Assembly (NCBI GenBank): GCA_041589175.1
Contig: JBFHWF010000040.1
Location: 1-20,456, forward strand
Direction: 5' to 3'
Length of the DNA: 20,456 nt
DNA from: SZUA-229 sp041589175
GTDB taxonomy: Bacteria > Pseudomonadota > Gammaproteobacteria > SZUA-229
In this document: positions 1-6,878 of the stretch, piece by piece
How positions within the stretch are numbered: position 1 is the stretch's first letter
Layout of the letters: each line of letters starts with the position of its first letter
Translations under genes and position numbers: made by a program
The notes under the pieces: generated by a model
Told to the model about the DNA's origin: nothing
Database searches by the model: none
What the model saw: only the letters and a program-made list of their open reading frames with translations

Positions 1-49
1 CACAGTTACTTAAAGCACCACCGCAGCTCTACCGACGCATTTTTGGGAA

Positions 50-72
50 CCCTATCTGCTGTTTAGATAGGG
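50..72. repeat. 8-bp inverted repeat (hairpin)
   Basis: CCCTATCT (50-57) pairs with AGATAGGG (65-72) across a 7-base loop. It lies just upstream of the larger inverted repeat. Neither strand has a T-run directly after it, so a terminator role is possible but not supported. Confidence 0.45.
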
Positions 73-100
73 CAAGTGTGCTCGGGGCGGCATTTTCTTG

Positions 101-134
101 GTTACTTCTTTTTTGCTGTAGAAAAAGAAGTAAC
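101..134. repeat. Perfect 13-bp inverted repeat
   Basis: The arm GTTACTTCTTTTT (101-113) is matched exactly by AAAAAGAAGTAAC (122-134) around an 8-base loop. The flanks (cattttcttg before, tcgccaggaaggcgaaacc after) resemble a family of dispersed intergenic repeats I recall from many gammaproteobacterial genomes, often mis-annotated as short proteins. The dispersed-repeat interpretation rests on memory of such sequences; only the inverted repeat is directly visible. It may also act as a hairpin ending transcripts from hda. Confidence 0.6.
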
Positions 135-227
135 TCGCCAGGAAGGCGAAACCTCAGAATTCTAATTCCTTCTCCGATAAGCGCTTGCCCAAAACAACAC
201 AGTTTCTAGCAACACAAGACAACAAAA

Positions 228-273
228 GTCACTGGATCCCAGCTAAAAGCATGCAGGGATAACGGGGAATGAC
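228..273. repeat. Putative intergenic palindromic repeat unit
   Basis: The block begins GTCACTGGATCCC and ends GGGGAATGAC, with terminal gtca/tgac and internal atccc/gggat complementarity. This layout resembles short dispersed palindromic elements of the 'ctggatccc...ggggatgac' type seen between genes in many proteobacteria. Only one copy lies in the window, so repetition cannot be shown here. Confidence 0.4.
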
Positions 274-310
274 TATGATCAGGGTGTAAGCCTACTGGTA
301 TGAAAGGGCG

Positions 311-336
311 TGATATGGATCCTTGATATGGATCCT
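311..336. repeat. Tandem duplication of 13 bp
   Basis: TGATATGGATCCT occurs at 311-323 and again immediately at 324-336 without a mismatch. A third GGATCC lies at 234-239 in the neighbouring repeat-like block. It looks like recent slippage or a short VNTR unit about 40 bp beyond the end of hda. Confidence 0.75.
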
Positions 337-378
337 GGCTAACAACATACAGAGACAAAAAGTGAGTGGCAAAGGCAA

Positions 379-1077
379 TTAAAACTTATTATTTCCCAAC
401 ACCTGCTTAACAAACGGAATCGTCAACCGACGCTGATGCGCCAACTGTGCACGATCCAGTGTTTCCAGCATATCAAACAGATCAGCAATATCACGGTTGT
501 AATAATTCAGCAGATAGGTCGCCACATTCTCAGCAAGTTCGAAACCTCGACCACTCGCACGTAGCTGTAGCGCCTCGCATTTTTCTTCATCACTCATTTC
601 ATGCAGGCGAAACACGGGGCCCCATTGTAAACGTGACACCAGGTCTTTCAATGTTAACTGCAAGTCTGCCGGTGGTTGGCGCGAGGTTATCAGTAATCGT
701 TTACCCTGCTCGCGCATGCGATTGATAAGATCAAACATGGCTTCCTGCCAGTCTGCTTTATGCTCCAGCATCTGCACATCATCCACACAACAGACATCCA
801 TCGTTTCCATGCCATCGAATACCTGCGGGGAATAGTCGATCATCTGTCGGAGTGGCAGATAGCTAAAGCTTTGCCCCTGCTGATCCAGCAACTGGCAGAG
901 TGCCTGCAGCAGGTGCGTCTTGCCACTGTTATGAATTCCCCAGATGAGTATCTGTTGTTCATCCTGCGCGGCTGAACTCTGTAACAGGTCGAGTAGTGTC
1001 TGGTTCTGCCCTGCAACCAGGTTAACAAAACTGAAGCTGTCCTTTAACTGCAGATCAAGTGGGAGCTGTGTATACAT
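379..1077 (-). CDS. hda: DnaA-homologue regulator Hda
   Basis: This is an AAA+ protein of the DnaA family. In well-studied relatives it joins the DNA-loaded beta clamp and triggers ATP hydrolysis by DnaA (RIDA), limiting re-initiation of replication. The 232-residue length matches Hda and is about half of DnaA; the DNA-binding domain of DnaA is absent. Visible signs are a clamp-binding-type motif at the extreme N-terminus (QLPLDL, residues 4-9), Walker A GIHNSGKT (47-54), Walker B ending VDD (about 98-100), a sensor-like TSRQPP (131-136) and the SRL-W segment (148-152) that carries the arginine finger in E. coli Hda. It is the last gene of the DUF2066-PerM-hda run, 15 bases after the preceding stop, so it is probably cotranscribed. 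The ribosome-binding site is weak. Confidence 0.93.
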   Translation of the reverse strand: MYTQLPLDLQLKDSFSFVNLVAGQNQTLLDLLQSSAAQDEQQILIWGIHNSGKTHLLQALCQLLDQQGQSFSYLPLRQMIDYSPQVFDGMETMDVCCVDDVQMLEHKADWQEAMFDLINRMREQGKRLLITSRQPPADLQLTLKDLVSRLQWGPVFRLHEMSDEEKCEALQLRASGRGFELAENVATYLLNYYNRDIADLFDMLETLDRAQLAHQRRLTIPFVKQVLGNNKF

Positions 1078-1092
1078 CTTTCGGTGAGTTAA

Positions 1093-2145
1093 TCAGGCGT
1101 TATTGAACATACTGCTGGATTTATAACGGTTATGCGCATGGCGTAATAACACCACCAGCACCGCTGCAACCGGCAGGGCCAGCAGTATACCGACAAAACC
1201 AAACAGCTGGCCACCGGCCAGCACGGCGAAAATCACGGCGACCGGGTGCAGGCCGATGCGGTCACCCACCAGTAGTGGTGTTAGCAACATGCCTTCCAGC
1301 GCCTGGCCAATACCGAAAACAATCAGCACCGGCAGTAAGGGCCACAGTTCCTGGGTTTGCAACAACATGGCGATACTGGCCGCGACGATACCCACAATAA
1401 AACCGAGATAAGGCACGAAACTCACCAGCCCGGCCAGCATGCCGATTAGCAGGGCCAGTTCGAGGCCTGCAATCCACAAGCCGAGGGAGTAAATACTTCC
1501 CAGCGCCAGCATCACCATGAACTGGCCGCGCAGGAATGAGGCCAGTACCGTATCGGATTCCTTCGCGAGCTGTTCGATAGTGGGCTGGATTTTCCGGGGC
1601 AGCAGCTCGTCAATACGTGCGATTAGTAGATCCCAGTCACGCAACAGGTAAAAGGTCACCACGGGGATCAGCACCAGGTTAGCGATCCAGCCGAGCAGCG
1701 CCATGCCCGATGCGGTAACTGAAGACACGATGCTGGAGACCAGGCCACCGGCCTGTGCATAGTGCGCCTTGAACAGGCTCTTGATGAATTCGAAATCGAT
1801 CAGACTCTGCTCCACGCCCAGCAGGCCAGTCACCTTAGGCACCAGGTGTGTCTGGATAGCTTCGATATAGCCGGGCATCTGAGCCATCAGGTAACCCACC
1901 TGCTGCGCAAGCATGGGTATGATCAGGATAACCAGCAGAGTCAGCAGAGTGAAGATAACCGTAAATACGATAGTGACGGCAATACTCCGCGACATGCGGG
2001 TTTCCAGCCGATCCACCAGGGGGTCGCCCAGGTAAGCCAGTAAGGCTGCGGTAAAGAAAGGCATCAGGATGGGCGACAACAGGTAGAGCAGAAAGCCGGT
2101 GAATAGCAGTGAGGCCAGCACCAGCCATTTTTGTGATTCACTCAT
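1093..2145 (-). CDS. AI-2E/PerM-family membrane transporter
   Basis: This is a polytopic inner-membrane protein of the AI-2E transporter (UPF0118/PerM) family. Members have been linked to export of autoinducer-2 or to ion antiport; the substrate here cannot be read from sequence. The chosen start gives 350 residues, typical of the family. Hydrophobic segments occur near the N-terminus (two close together), around residues 60-80 and 145-170, and as a dense C-terminal cluster from about 210 to 335. The family-like segments SFVPYLGFIVG and GDRIGLHPV are present. An in-frame ATG lies 15 bases upstream, but the strong GGTGA site falls inside that extension and is well spaced for the inner ATG, so I chose the inner one. 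It sits between DUF2066 and hda, as in related genomes. Confidence 0.88.
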   Translation of the reverse strand: MSESQKWLVLASLLFTGFLLYLLSPILMPFFTAALLAYLGDPLVDRLETRMSRSIAVTIVFTVIFTLLTLLVILIIPMLAQQVGYLMAQMPGYIEAIQTHLVPKVTGLLGVEQSLIDFEFIKSLFKAHYAQAGGLVSSIVSSVTASGMALLGWIANLVLIPVVTFYLLRDWDLLIARIDELLPRKIQPTIEQLAKESDTVLASFLRGQFMVMLALGSIYSLGLWIAGLELALLIGMLAGLVSFVPYLGFIVGIVAASIAMLLQTQELWPLLPVLIVFGIGQALEGMLLTPLLVGDRIGLHPVAVIFAVLAGGQLFGFVGILLALPVAAVLVVLLRHAHNRYKSSSMFNNA

Positions 2146-2150
2146 TTTTG

Positions 2151-2158
2151 CTTCACCC
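2151..2158 (-). promoter_or_regulatory. Ribosome-binding site fixing the PerM-type start
   Basis: Read on the minus strand, GGGTGAAG lies 5 bases before the ATG at 2145-2143. The alternative ATG at 2160-2158 has only GGGTTAAAACACG before it, which is a poor match. This favours the shorter protein. Confidence 0.6.
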
Positions 2159-2200
2159 ATCGTGTTTTAACCCATTATCCAAGTTATTACTGCGCGGGGT

Positions 2201-3388
2201 TTATCCATTCAACCGGTATTGCAAAACATTAGGCCGGGGTAATTCAGGCTTAGGAGCCATCGGCTTGTCTACTGTTCCCGGCGTGTCGGTTTGATTAGCG
2301 GCGTTATTTTCACCCACACTATCGGTGTTTTCCTGTTGCGCCTGCTGATCTTCCAGCGGGGTATTATCCGGCAGCAGCACATTACCCAGCGCAATAATAC
2401 GCTTGAGATCTTCTTCATCCCCGTTCAGCTCAAGCTGAAAGTCGATATAACCCGGCTGCACATCGGTTGCGAAGATGTTACGGACTGGTGCCAGTGATGA
2501 CAGGTAGCGGGTGGCCCTGGCATAACGGCCAATATCCTGTAAATTACGAACCCTCAGTATGAAAGCAGCGTCATTACGGTTATCGGCATATACCGCGAAG
2601 CGAGATGAGATATGGTCCGTTGCAACGCCAACACCGCTGTTCATCAGAATGGACAGGTCCAGTGCGGTCAACTGCCAGTTATGCACCTGATCCTCCAGCT
2701 GTAATGACCAGTTAACCTGCCAGTTACCACGCACCCAGGCCATACGCCCTATCAGGATAGCATTCACCGGGTAACGGGCACTCGCCTGCTTCACCGGCTC
2801 CCAGAACTGCCCCCATAAATCAATAAAACTAAGCAGTTTCTGCTCCTCGGCGTCATAGGCTGGCCAGACAACAGGCAGACCTCGGCGCTTCGCCTCTTCG
2901 GTGACAGCGTCCTTAATCTGAGACTGATCCGACTGTTTCAGAATATAGCGATTCGCGCCATCCTTAACTGCCAGCCATACCAGTACACGGGGACGCTGAT
3001 AACCCCAGATCGGCAACCCTTTTTCCCGCAGCATCTGTTTGATTTTGCCATCGTCCAGCTGTATCCACAGATTAAATCGGGGGGGCACCCGGCTCCTGGT
3101 GCGCTTTACATATTCATCGATCTGCGCCTGTTCCATCTGCTGGTAGCGGTACTGCCGCACCATGCGAGAGGCCTGTGAAAGGTCCAGCAGAGTAGGCGTC
3201 AGGCTGCTACCGGAAATGCGCACCGCCACCTCGATAAGCGCCTGTTGAAACGCAGCAATACGGGTCTCTGCCTGCTGATCCACCACCGGCTGGGTTACCT
3301 CGTACATCCCCTTGGTGGCAGAGGCATTAACTAACTGGGGAAGGAGTAATAAGCACAGGAAGCTGAAAAAAGCGGTTTTCACATTCAT
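2201..3388 (-). CDS. DUF2066 exported protein
   Basis: This is an exported protein of unknown function belonging to DUF2066, a family usually encoded beside purM and hda in gammaproteobacteria. The open frame can begin at 3445, but the 19 extra residues would bury the signal peptide. Starting at the ATG ending 3388 gives 395 residues with a classical signal: MNVK, then a hydrophobic stretch rich in L and F, then VNASA as the likely cleavage site. The mature part begins with YEVTQPVVDQQAETR and lacks further long membrane segments, suggesting a periplasmic protein. The last 60 residues are rich in Q, N, D and P (low-complexity, probably disordered). The ribosome-binding site before the chosen ATG is weak. 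The first gene of a three-gene run, it is divergent from purM. Confidence 0.82.
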   Translation of the reverse strand: MNVKTAFFSFLCLLLLPQLVNASATKGMYEVTQPVVDQQAETRIAAFQQALIEVAVRISGSSLTPTLLDLSQASRMVRQYRYQQMEQAQIDEYVKRTRSRVPPRFNLWIQLDDGKIKQMLREKGLPIWGYQRPRVLVWLAVKDGANRYILKQSDQSQIKDAVTEEAKRRGLPVVWPAYDAEEQKLLSFIDLWGQFWEPVKQASARYPVNAILIGRMAWVRGNWQVNWSLQLEDQVHNWQLTALDLSILMNSGVGVATDHISSRFAVYADNRNDAAFILRVRNLQDIGRYARATRYLSSLAPVRNIFATDVQPGYIDFQLELNGDEEDLKRIIALGNVLLPDNTPLEDQQAQQENTDSVGENNAANQTDTPGTVDKPMAPKPELPRPNVLQYRLNG

Positions 3389-3461
3389 ATTTAATTCGAG
3401 ACCCATCTCAGGAAGATGTACAATACCACATCTTTTAATTGTCATGCTTATCAGGTTCGCA
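3389..3461. promoter_or_regulatory. Divergent DUF2066/purM intergenic region
   Basis: These 73 bases separate the two divergent starts and should hold promoters for both runs. A TACAAT resembling a -10 box lies at 3419-3424 on the plus strand, but no good -35 box stands 16-18 bases before it. I looked for a PurR-type operator (ACGCAAACGTTTGCGT-like) and saw none. Confidence 0.35.
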
Positions 3462-4514
3462 ATGTCACAAACGGATTCAAAAAAATCACCTTCTCTCAGC
3501 TACCGCGACGCCGGGGTCGACATCGACGCCGGTGCCGAGCTGGTCGAACAGATCAAACCCCATGTAAAGCGCACCATGCGCCCCGAGGTGATCGGTGGCC
3601 TGGGTGGCTTTGGCGCACTGTTCGAATTACCCGTTGATCGCTACAAGCAACCCGTACTGGTATCAGGCACAGATGGTGTCGGCACCAAGCTGAAACTGGC
3701 CATGCAACTGAATAAACATGACACGATCGGCATCGATCTGGTGGCGATGTGTGTGAATGACATACTCGTACTGGGTGCCGAGCCGCTATTTTTCCTCGAC
3801 TACTACGCCACTGGAAAGCTGGACAACGCCGTCGCTGCAAATGTTATCAAGGGCATCGCTGAGGGCTGTCACCAGGCGGGGGCGGCCCTCACCGGTGGTG
3901 AAACCGCAGAAATGCCGGGTATGTACAGTGAAGGCGACTACGATCTGGCTGGCTTCTGTGTCGGTGTGGTCGAAAAAGAACAGATCATCGATAGCAGTAA
4001 AGTTAAAGCGGGCGACGCTCTTATCGGTATCGCTTCTTCTGGTCCTCACTCAAATGGTTACTCATTGATTCGCAAGGTACTGGAAGTCAGTGATGCAAAG
4101 CTGGACCAGACCTGTGGAGATAGCACGCTGGGTGACGCCCTGCTGGCACCTACCCGAATCTATGTAAAAAGTATCCACAGCGTTCTCGAACAGGTGGATG
4201 TGCATGCCATGTCTCATATTACCGGTGGTGGTCTGCTGGAAAATCTGCCACGCGTGATGCCAGAGAATACCCGAGCCAGTATCGATGCCAGCAGCTGGGA
4301 TATGCCGGAAGTCTTCAAGTGGTTACAGCAGCAGGGCAATATCGACAGCCAGGAAATGTACCGTACCTTCAACTGTGGTATCGGCATGGTACTGGTGGTA
4401 TCTGCCGAAGATGCAGACACCACTATGGACGTGCTTTCAGCCGCCGGGGAAACGGTGTACCGACTGGGTGAAATCACCAGTTCCAGCGGCGCCCCCGACG
4501 TAATCGTTAATTAA
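3462..4514 (+). CDS. purM: Phosphoribosylformylglycinamidine cyclo-ligase (AIR synthetase)
   Basis: This enzyme catalyses the ATP-dependent closure of formylglycinamidine ribonucleotide to 5-aminoimidazole ribonucleotide, the fifth step of purine synthesis, in the cytoplasm. At 350 residues it matches the family (about 345 in E. coli). Signature segments are GTDGVGTKLKLA, GIDLVAMCVNDILVLGAEPLFFLDYYATGKL (read as two blocks: the D-L-V-A-M-C-V-N-D core and the F-L-D-Y-Y end), LTGGETAEMPGMY and the SSGPHSNGYSL block near the middle. A longer open frame starts at 3312, but the extension has no PurM similarity and overlaps the divergent DUF2066 gene, so the ATG at 3462 is preferred; AGG stands about 9 bases before it. 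purN follows 11 bases after the stop. Confidence 0.96.
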   Translation: MSQTDSKKSPSLSYRDAGVDIDAGAELVEQIKPHVKRTMRPEVIGGLGGFGALFELPVDRYKQPVLVSGTDGVGTKLKLAMQLNKHDTIGIDLVAMCVNDILVLGAEPLFFLDYYATGKLDNAVAANVIKGIAEGCHQAGAALTGGETAEMPGMYSEGDYDLAGFCVGVVEKEQIIDSSKVKAGDALIGIASSGPHSNGYSLIRKVLEVSDAKLDQTCGDSTLGDALLAPTRIYVKSIHSVLEQVDVHAMSHITGGGLLENLPRVMPENTRASIDASSWDMPEVFKWLQQQGNIDSQEMYRTFNCGIGMVLVVSAEDADTTMDVLSAAGETVYRLGEITSSSGAPDVIVN

Positions 4515-4525
4515 GCTCGACCGCT

Positions 4526-5197
4526 ATGTCTGAATCGATACTGAATATCGTTGTTCTGATATCCGGTAATGGCAGCAATCTGCAGGCGATTATCGATGCC
4601 ATTGCGTCTGGCCAGCTACAAAATGCACGGATTTGCGCCGTGCTCAGTAATCGCCCGAATGTAAAAGGGCTGCAACGCGCACAGACTGCAGGCATACCCG
4701 CCATTACCCTTGACCATACCCAGTATGAAAGCCGTGAGGCCTTTGACCTGGCATTGATGGAACAGATCGATCAGTACCAGCCAGGCCTGGTGGTACTGGC
4801 CGGGTTTATGCGCATTCTGACTGATGCCTTCGTTGCTCACTATGAGGGTCGCATGCTCAACATCCACCCATCATTGCTGCCTGAGTTTCGTGGCCTTAAT
4901 ACACATCAGCGTGCGCTGGACGCCGGCGTGAAACAGCACGGGGTAAGCGTGCACTATGTCAGTAATGAACTCGACGGCGGACCACTGGTCTTACAGGCTG
5001 TGATTGATGTAATACCCGATGATAATGTCGACAGCCTGCAACAGCGTGTACACCAGCAGGAGCACATCATTTACCCGATGGCCATCGCCTGGGTTGCGGA
5101 AGGCCGCCTGAAAGTCGAAAATCAGCAGGTGTACCTGGACAACCAGCTACTGGATCAGCCAATAAAATGGATAAACAACACACTGCAGGACAGATAA
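4526..5197 (+). CDS. purN: Phosphoribosylglycinamide formyltransferase 1
   Basis: PurN transfers a formyl group from 10-formyltetrahydrofolate to glycinamide ribonucleotide, step three of purine synthesis. The 223-residue protein carries the phosphate-binding SGNGSNLQAI near residue 13. The catalytic block NIHPSLLPEFRG includes the expected Asn and His, and GVSVHYVSNELDGGP supplies the conserved Asp. The C-terminal YPMAIAWVAEGRL segment is also typical. Its end overlaps the next gene by 31 bases, so translation of the two is likely coupled. With purM it forms the usual purMN pair. Confidence 0.95.
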   Translation: MSESILNIVVLISGNGSNLQAIIDAIASGQLQNARICAVLSNRPNVKGLQRAQTAGIPAITLDHTQYESREAFDLALMEQIDQYQPGLVVLAGFMRILTDAFVAHYEGRMLNIHPSLLPEFRGLNTHQRALDAGVKQHGVSVHYVSNELDGGPLVLQAVIDVIPDDNVDSLQQRVHQQEHIIYPMAIAWVAEGRLKVENQQVYLDNQLLDQPIKWINNTLQDR

Positions 5198-5931
5198 TTT
5201 TACGCTGGCTTGTTCTGGCCATGACACTCTTCGGGCTACCCCTGAGCAGCCTGGCCGAACTTCGCCTGCCCGCCGATCACCACGCCAGTTATATCATTGA
5301 GAAGCATGGCAGCGAGGTTGGTCAAATGCAGACTCGCCTGCATCATCAACAACAACAGGTCGTATACCATTCAACAACTCGTGCCAGTGGTATAGCGGCA
5401 CTGTTTATTCGAGAAGACTTCCAGGAAGACAGCGTACTGGCGCAACAGCAAGTTGAAAACCAGTCGGTGTTGCGGCAGCAGCGTTTTACTGCTCGTCGAG
5501 GTGAAAAACATAAACAGAACCAGGATATTCACTTCGCCTGGAATGGTCAGAACACAGCGCATATCAATGGCCGCTATCGCGAACATGATTACAGGCTTGA
5601 ATGTCAGCAACCCGTGTGGAGCCGCCACCTCCTGCCGCTATTAATGAGCAGCGATCTGTTGCAGAACCCATCCATACGCAACAACCAGTTCACCATAACC
5701 GACAAGGGTGAGCTCCAGCGATACAGCTATACTCTGCTGAAAAACGAAGACATCGAAATCGATGGTGAACTATATACTACACAGAAGTTTATTCTGTCCC
5801 GGGAAGGTAGTGACCGCATTTCCTATGTCTGGTTATCGAAACAACATCAGTATCTGCCACTCAAGATTGAGCAATACCAGGACGGAGAACTGAACGTAAA
5901 CATGGTCTTGAGTGACTTCAAAACCGCATAA
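5167..5931 (+). CDS. DUF3108 exported protein
   Basis: This 254-residue protein matches the pattern of the DUF3108 family, which is often encoded after purN in gammaproteobacteria and has no assigned reaction. It starts inside purN. The N-terminus carries basic residues, then a hydrophobic core (WLVLAMTLFGLPLSSLA) and an Ala cleavage site before ELRLPAD, so it should be secreted to the periplasm. The rest alternates short charged and hydrophobic stretches, consistent with a beta-rich fold, and ends with YLPLKIEQYQDGE, a segment typical of the family. An internal ATG at 5221 would cut the signal peptide and has no ribosome-binding site, so the first ATG is preferred. The gene is followed closely by darP. 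Confidence 0.8.
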   Translation: MDKQHTAGQIILRWLVLAMTLFGLPLSSLAELRLPADHHASYIIEKHGSEVGQMQTRLHHQQQQVVYHSTTRASGIAALFIREDFQEDSVLAQQQVENQSVLRQQRFTARRGEKHKQNQDIHFAWNGQNTAHINGRYREHDYRLECQQPVWSRHLLPLLMSSDLLQNPSIRNNQFTITDKGELQRYSYTLLKNEDIEIDGELYTTQKFILSREGSDRISYVWLSKQHQYLPLKIEQYQDGELNVNMVLSDFKTA

Positions 5932-5939
5932 AGGGCAAC

Positions 5940-6455
5940 ATGACAGAATTTTACGACGAAGACGGTAACTGGGTTAGTAAAACCCAGCGCAAGAAAGACT
6001 GCGATGCCATGCAGGATATTGGCGAACGCATGATTGCCCTGAATAGCGAAGAACTCTCACAGATAAAAATGGATGATGAGCTCAGGGATGCAATCGAGGA
6101 AGCTCAACGCATTCGCTCACATGGTGCACTGAAACGTCAGAAGCAGTATATCGGTAAAATCATACGCAGCCTCGATGCCGAAGTGCTGGAAACTCAGCTT
6201 AACCGTATTCTCCATAAGCATGATATGCACAATGCGGAATTCAAGCGCATGGAGAAATGGCGTGATCGTTTACTCGAGCAGGGCGACAAGGGTATTAACG
6301 CCTTCATTGAAGAGTACCCCGCGGCCGAACGTCATCATTTACGCCAGCTGGTCCGCAATGCACAGAAAGAAGCGAGCACTAATAAACCACCCGCCGCCGC
6401 AAGACAGATTTTCCGTTATATTCGCGAAATCGTTGATCAGTCTCTGGAGTCTTAG
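5940..6455 (+). CDS. darP: DUF615/YjgA family ribosome-associated protein DarP
   Basis: This 171-residue, charged and helical protein matches the YjgA/DUF615 family, renamed DarP in E. coli, where it binds 50S subunit precursors and helps late large-subunit assembly. Key segments are SKTQRKKDCDAMQDIGE near the start, then ALKRQKQYIGKIIRSLD in the middle and FRYIREIV near the end. No membrane segment or signal peptide is present. The start codon lies 8 bases after the DUF3108 stop, with AGGG just upstream, so it is probably the last gene of the purMN run. No terminator is obvious between it and the next gene. Confidence 0.9.
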   Translation: MTEFYDEDGNWVSKTQRKKDCDAMQDIGERMIALNSEELSQIKMDDELRDAIEEAQRIRSHGALKRQKQYIGKIIRSLDAEVLETQLNRILHKHDMHNAEFKRMEKWRDRLLEQGDKGINAFIEEYPAAERHHLRQLVRNAQKEASTNKPPAAARQIFRYIREIVDQSLES

Positions 6456-6467
6456 CTAGATCAATAT

Positions 6468-6496
6468 CTGACAAGCTCGCACAGGCGAACTATACT
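6468..6496 (+). promoter_or_regulatory. Sigma-70-type promoter of the ComFB-family gene
   Basis: CTGACA (6468-6473, five of six bases of the -35 consensus) is followed by exactly 17 bases and then TATACT (6491-6496, five of six of the -10 consensus). Transcription would start near 6503, leaving a leader of about 20 bases containing the AGAGG ribosome-binding site at 6513-6517. This is the best sigma-70-type match I found in the window. Confidence 0.7.
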
Positions 6497-6523
6497 CTGA
6501 AGAAAAAAGATTAGAGGCACCGC

Positions 6524-6808
6524 ATGGATTTCACCAGCATCCACAATTACTACGAACATCTGGTCATTGAACACCTGAGAACCGATATTATCCCCACCCT
6601 GGATAACCCGTCGACCGACTTTATTCTGGATGTTGCCTGCTATGCCCTTTCCAAGTTGCCAGCCCGCTATGTGCGCCACGAGATCGACATGGCATTTTAC
6701 CTTTCATCAGATGAACGAGCCACAATGATGGAACAGGTGCGTAAAGCCGTGGATGAATCCGTTAAATATATAACTGAAAACTTCAATCGCGACCAACGCT
6801 ACGATTAG
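6524..6808 (+). CDS. ComFB-family small protein
   Basis: This 94-residue soluble protein matches the late-competence ComFB domain (PF10719) over nearly its whole length. The signature features are IHNYYEHLV at residues 6-14, DVACYALSKLPARYV in the middle and a following acidic segment ending DMAFYLSSDERATM. The family is named for a gene in the B. subtilis comF operon whose role there is unclear. Some cyanobacterial members have been reported to bind cyclic dinucleotides such as c-di-GMP. Only one Cys is present, so the metal site described for some members is probably absent. A good ribosome-binding site (AGAGG, 6 bases before the ATG) and its own promoter mark it as separate from darP. It converges on clpB across a 70-base gap. 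The biological role here is unknown. Confidence 0.82.
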   Translation: MDFTSIHNYYEHLVIEHLRTDIIPTLDNPSTDFILDVACYALSKLPARYVRHEIDMAFYLSSDERATMMEQVRKAVDESVKYITENFNRDQRYD

Positions 6809-6819
6809 TTAAACTCAAT

Positions 6820-6853
6820 ACAAAAAAGCCCCCACAATGTATTGTGAGGGCTT
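6820..6853 (-). terminator. Rho-independent terminator of clpB
   Basis: AAGCCCCCACAAT (6826-6838) pairs with ATTGTGAGGGCTT (6841-6853) with one mismatch. Read on the minus strand the hairpin is followed by a run of T (complement of the A-run at 6822-6827), giving a classical terminator 26 bases beyond the clpB stop. There is no T-run on the plus strand, so it should serve the ComFB-family gene only weakly if at all. Confidence 0.85.
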
Positions 6854-6878
6854 CTGGCTTGAGGCATTTCTATGTGGC

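Larger units (their letters stand above)
1..378. other. Gene-free stretch downstream of hda
   Basis: No credible gene is visible here. The stretch contains two inverted repeats (50-72 and 101-134), a repeat-like block (228-273) and a perfect 13-bp tandem duplication (311-336). A short frame open from about 67 to 165 runs through the larger inverted repeat and reads as an F/K-rich peptide with no convincing start, so it is probably non-coding. The hda message (minus strand) must end somewhere here, but neither hairpin has a clear U-tract on that strand. I see no promoter I would defend. Confidence 0.6.

Noticed and set aside
67..165. Short open frame through the inverted repeat before hda
   Set aside because: It has no start codon with a ribosome-binding site, and its peptide mirrors the palindrome. 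Dispersed repeat is the better reading.
3312..3461. N-terminal extension of PurM
   Set aside because: The 50 extra residues show no PurM similarity and lie antisense to the DUF2066 signal-peptide region; the ATG at 3462 gives a family-length protein.
3389..3461. PurR operator ahead of purM
   Set aside because: No ACGCAAACG-type palindrome is present in the 73-base gap.
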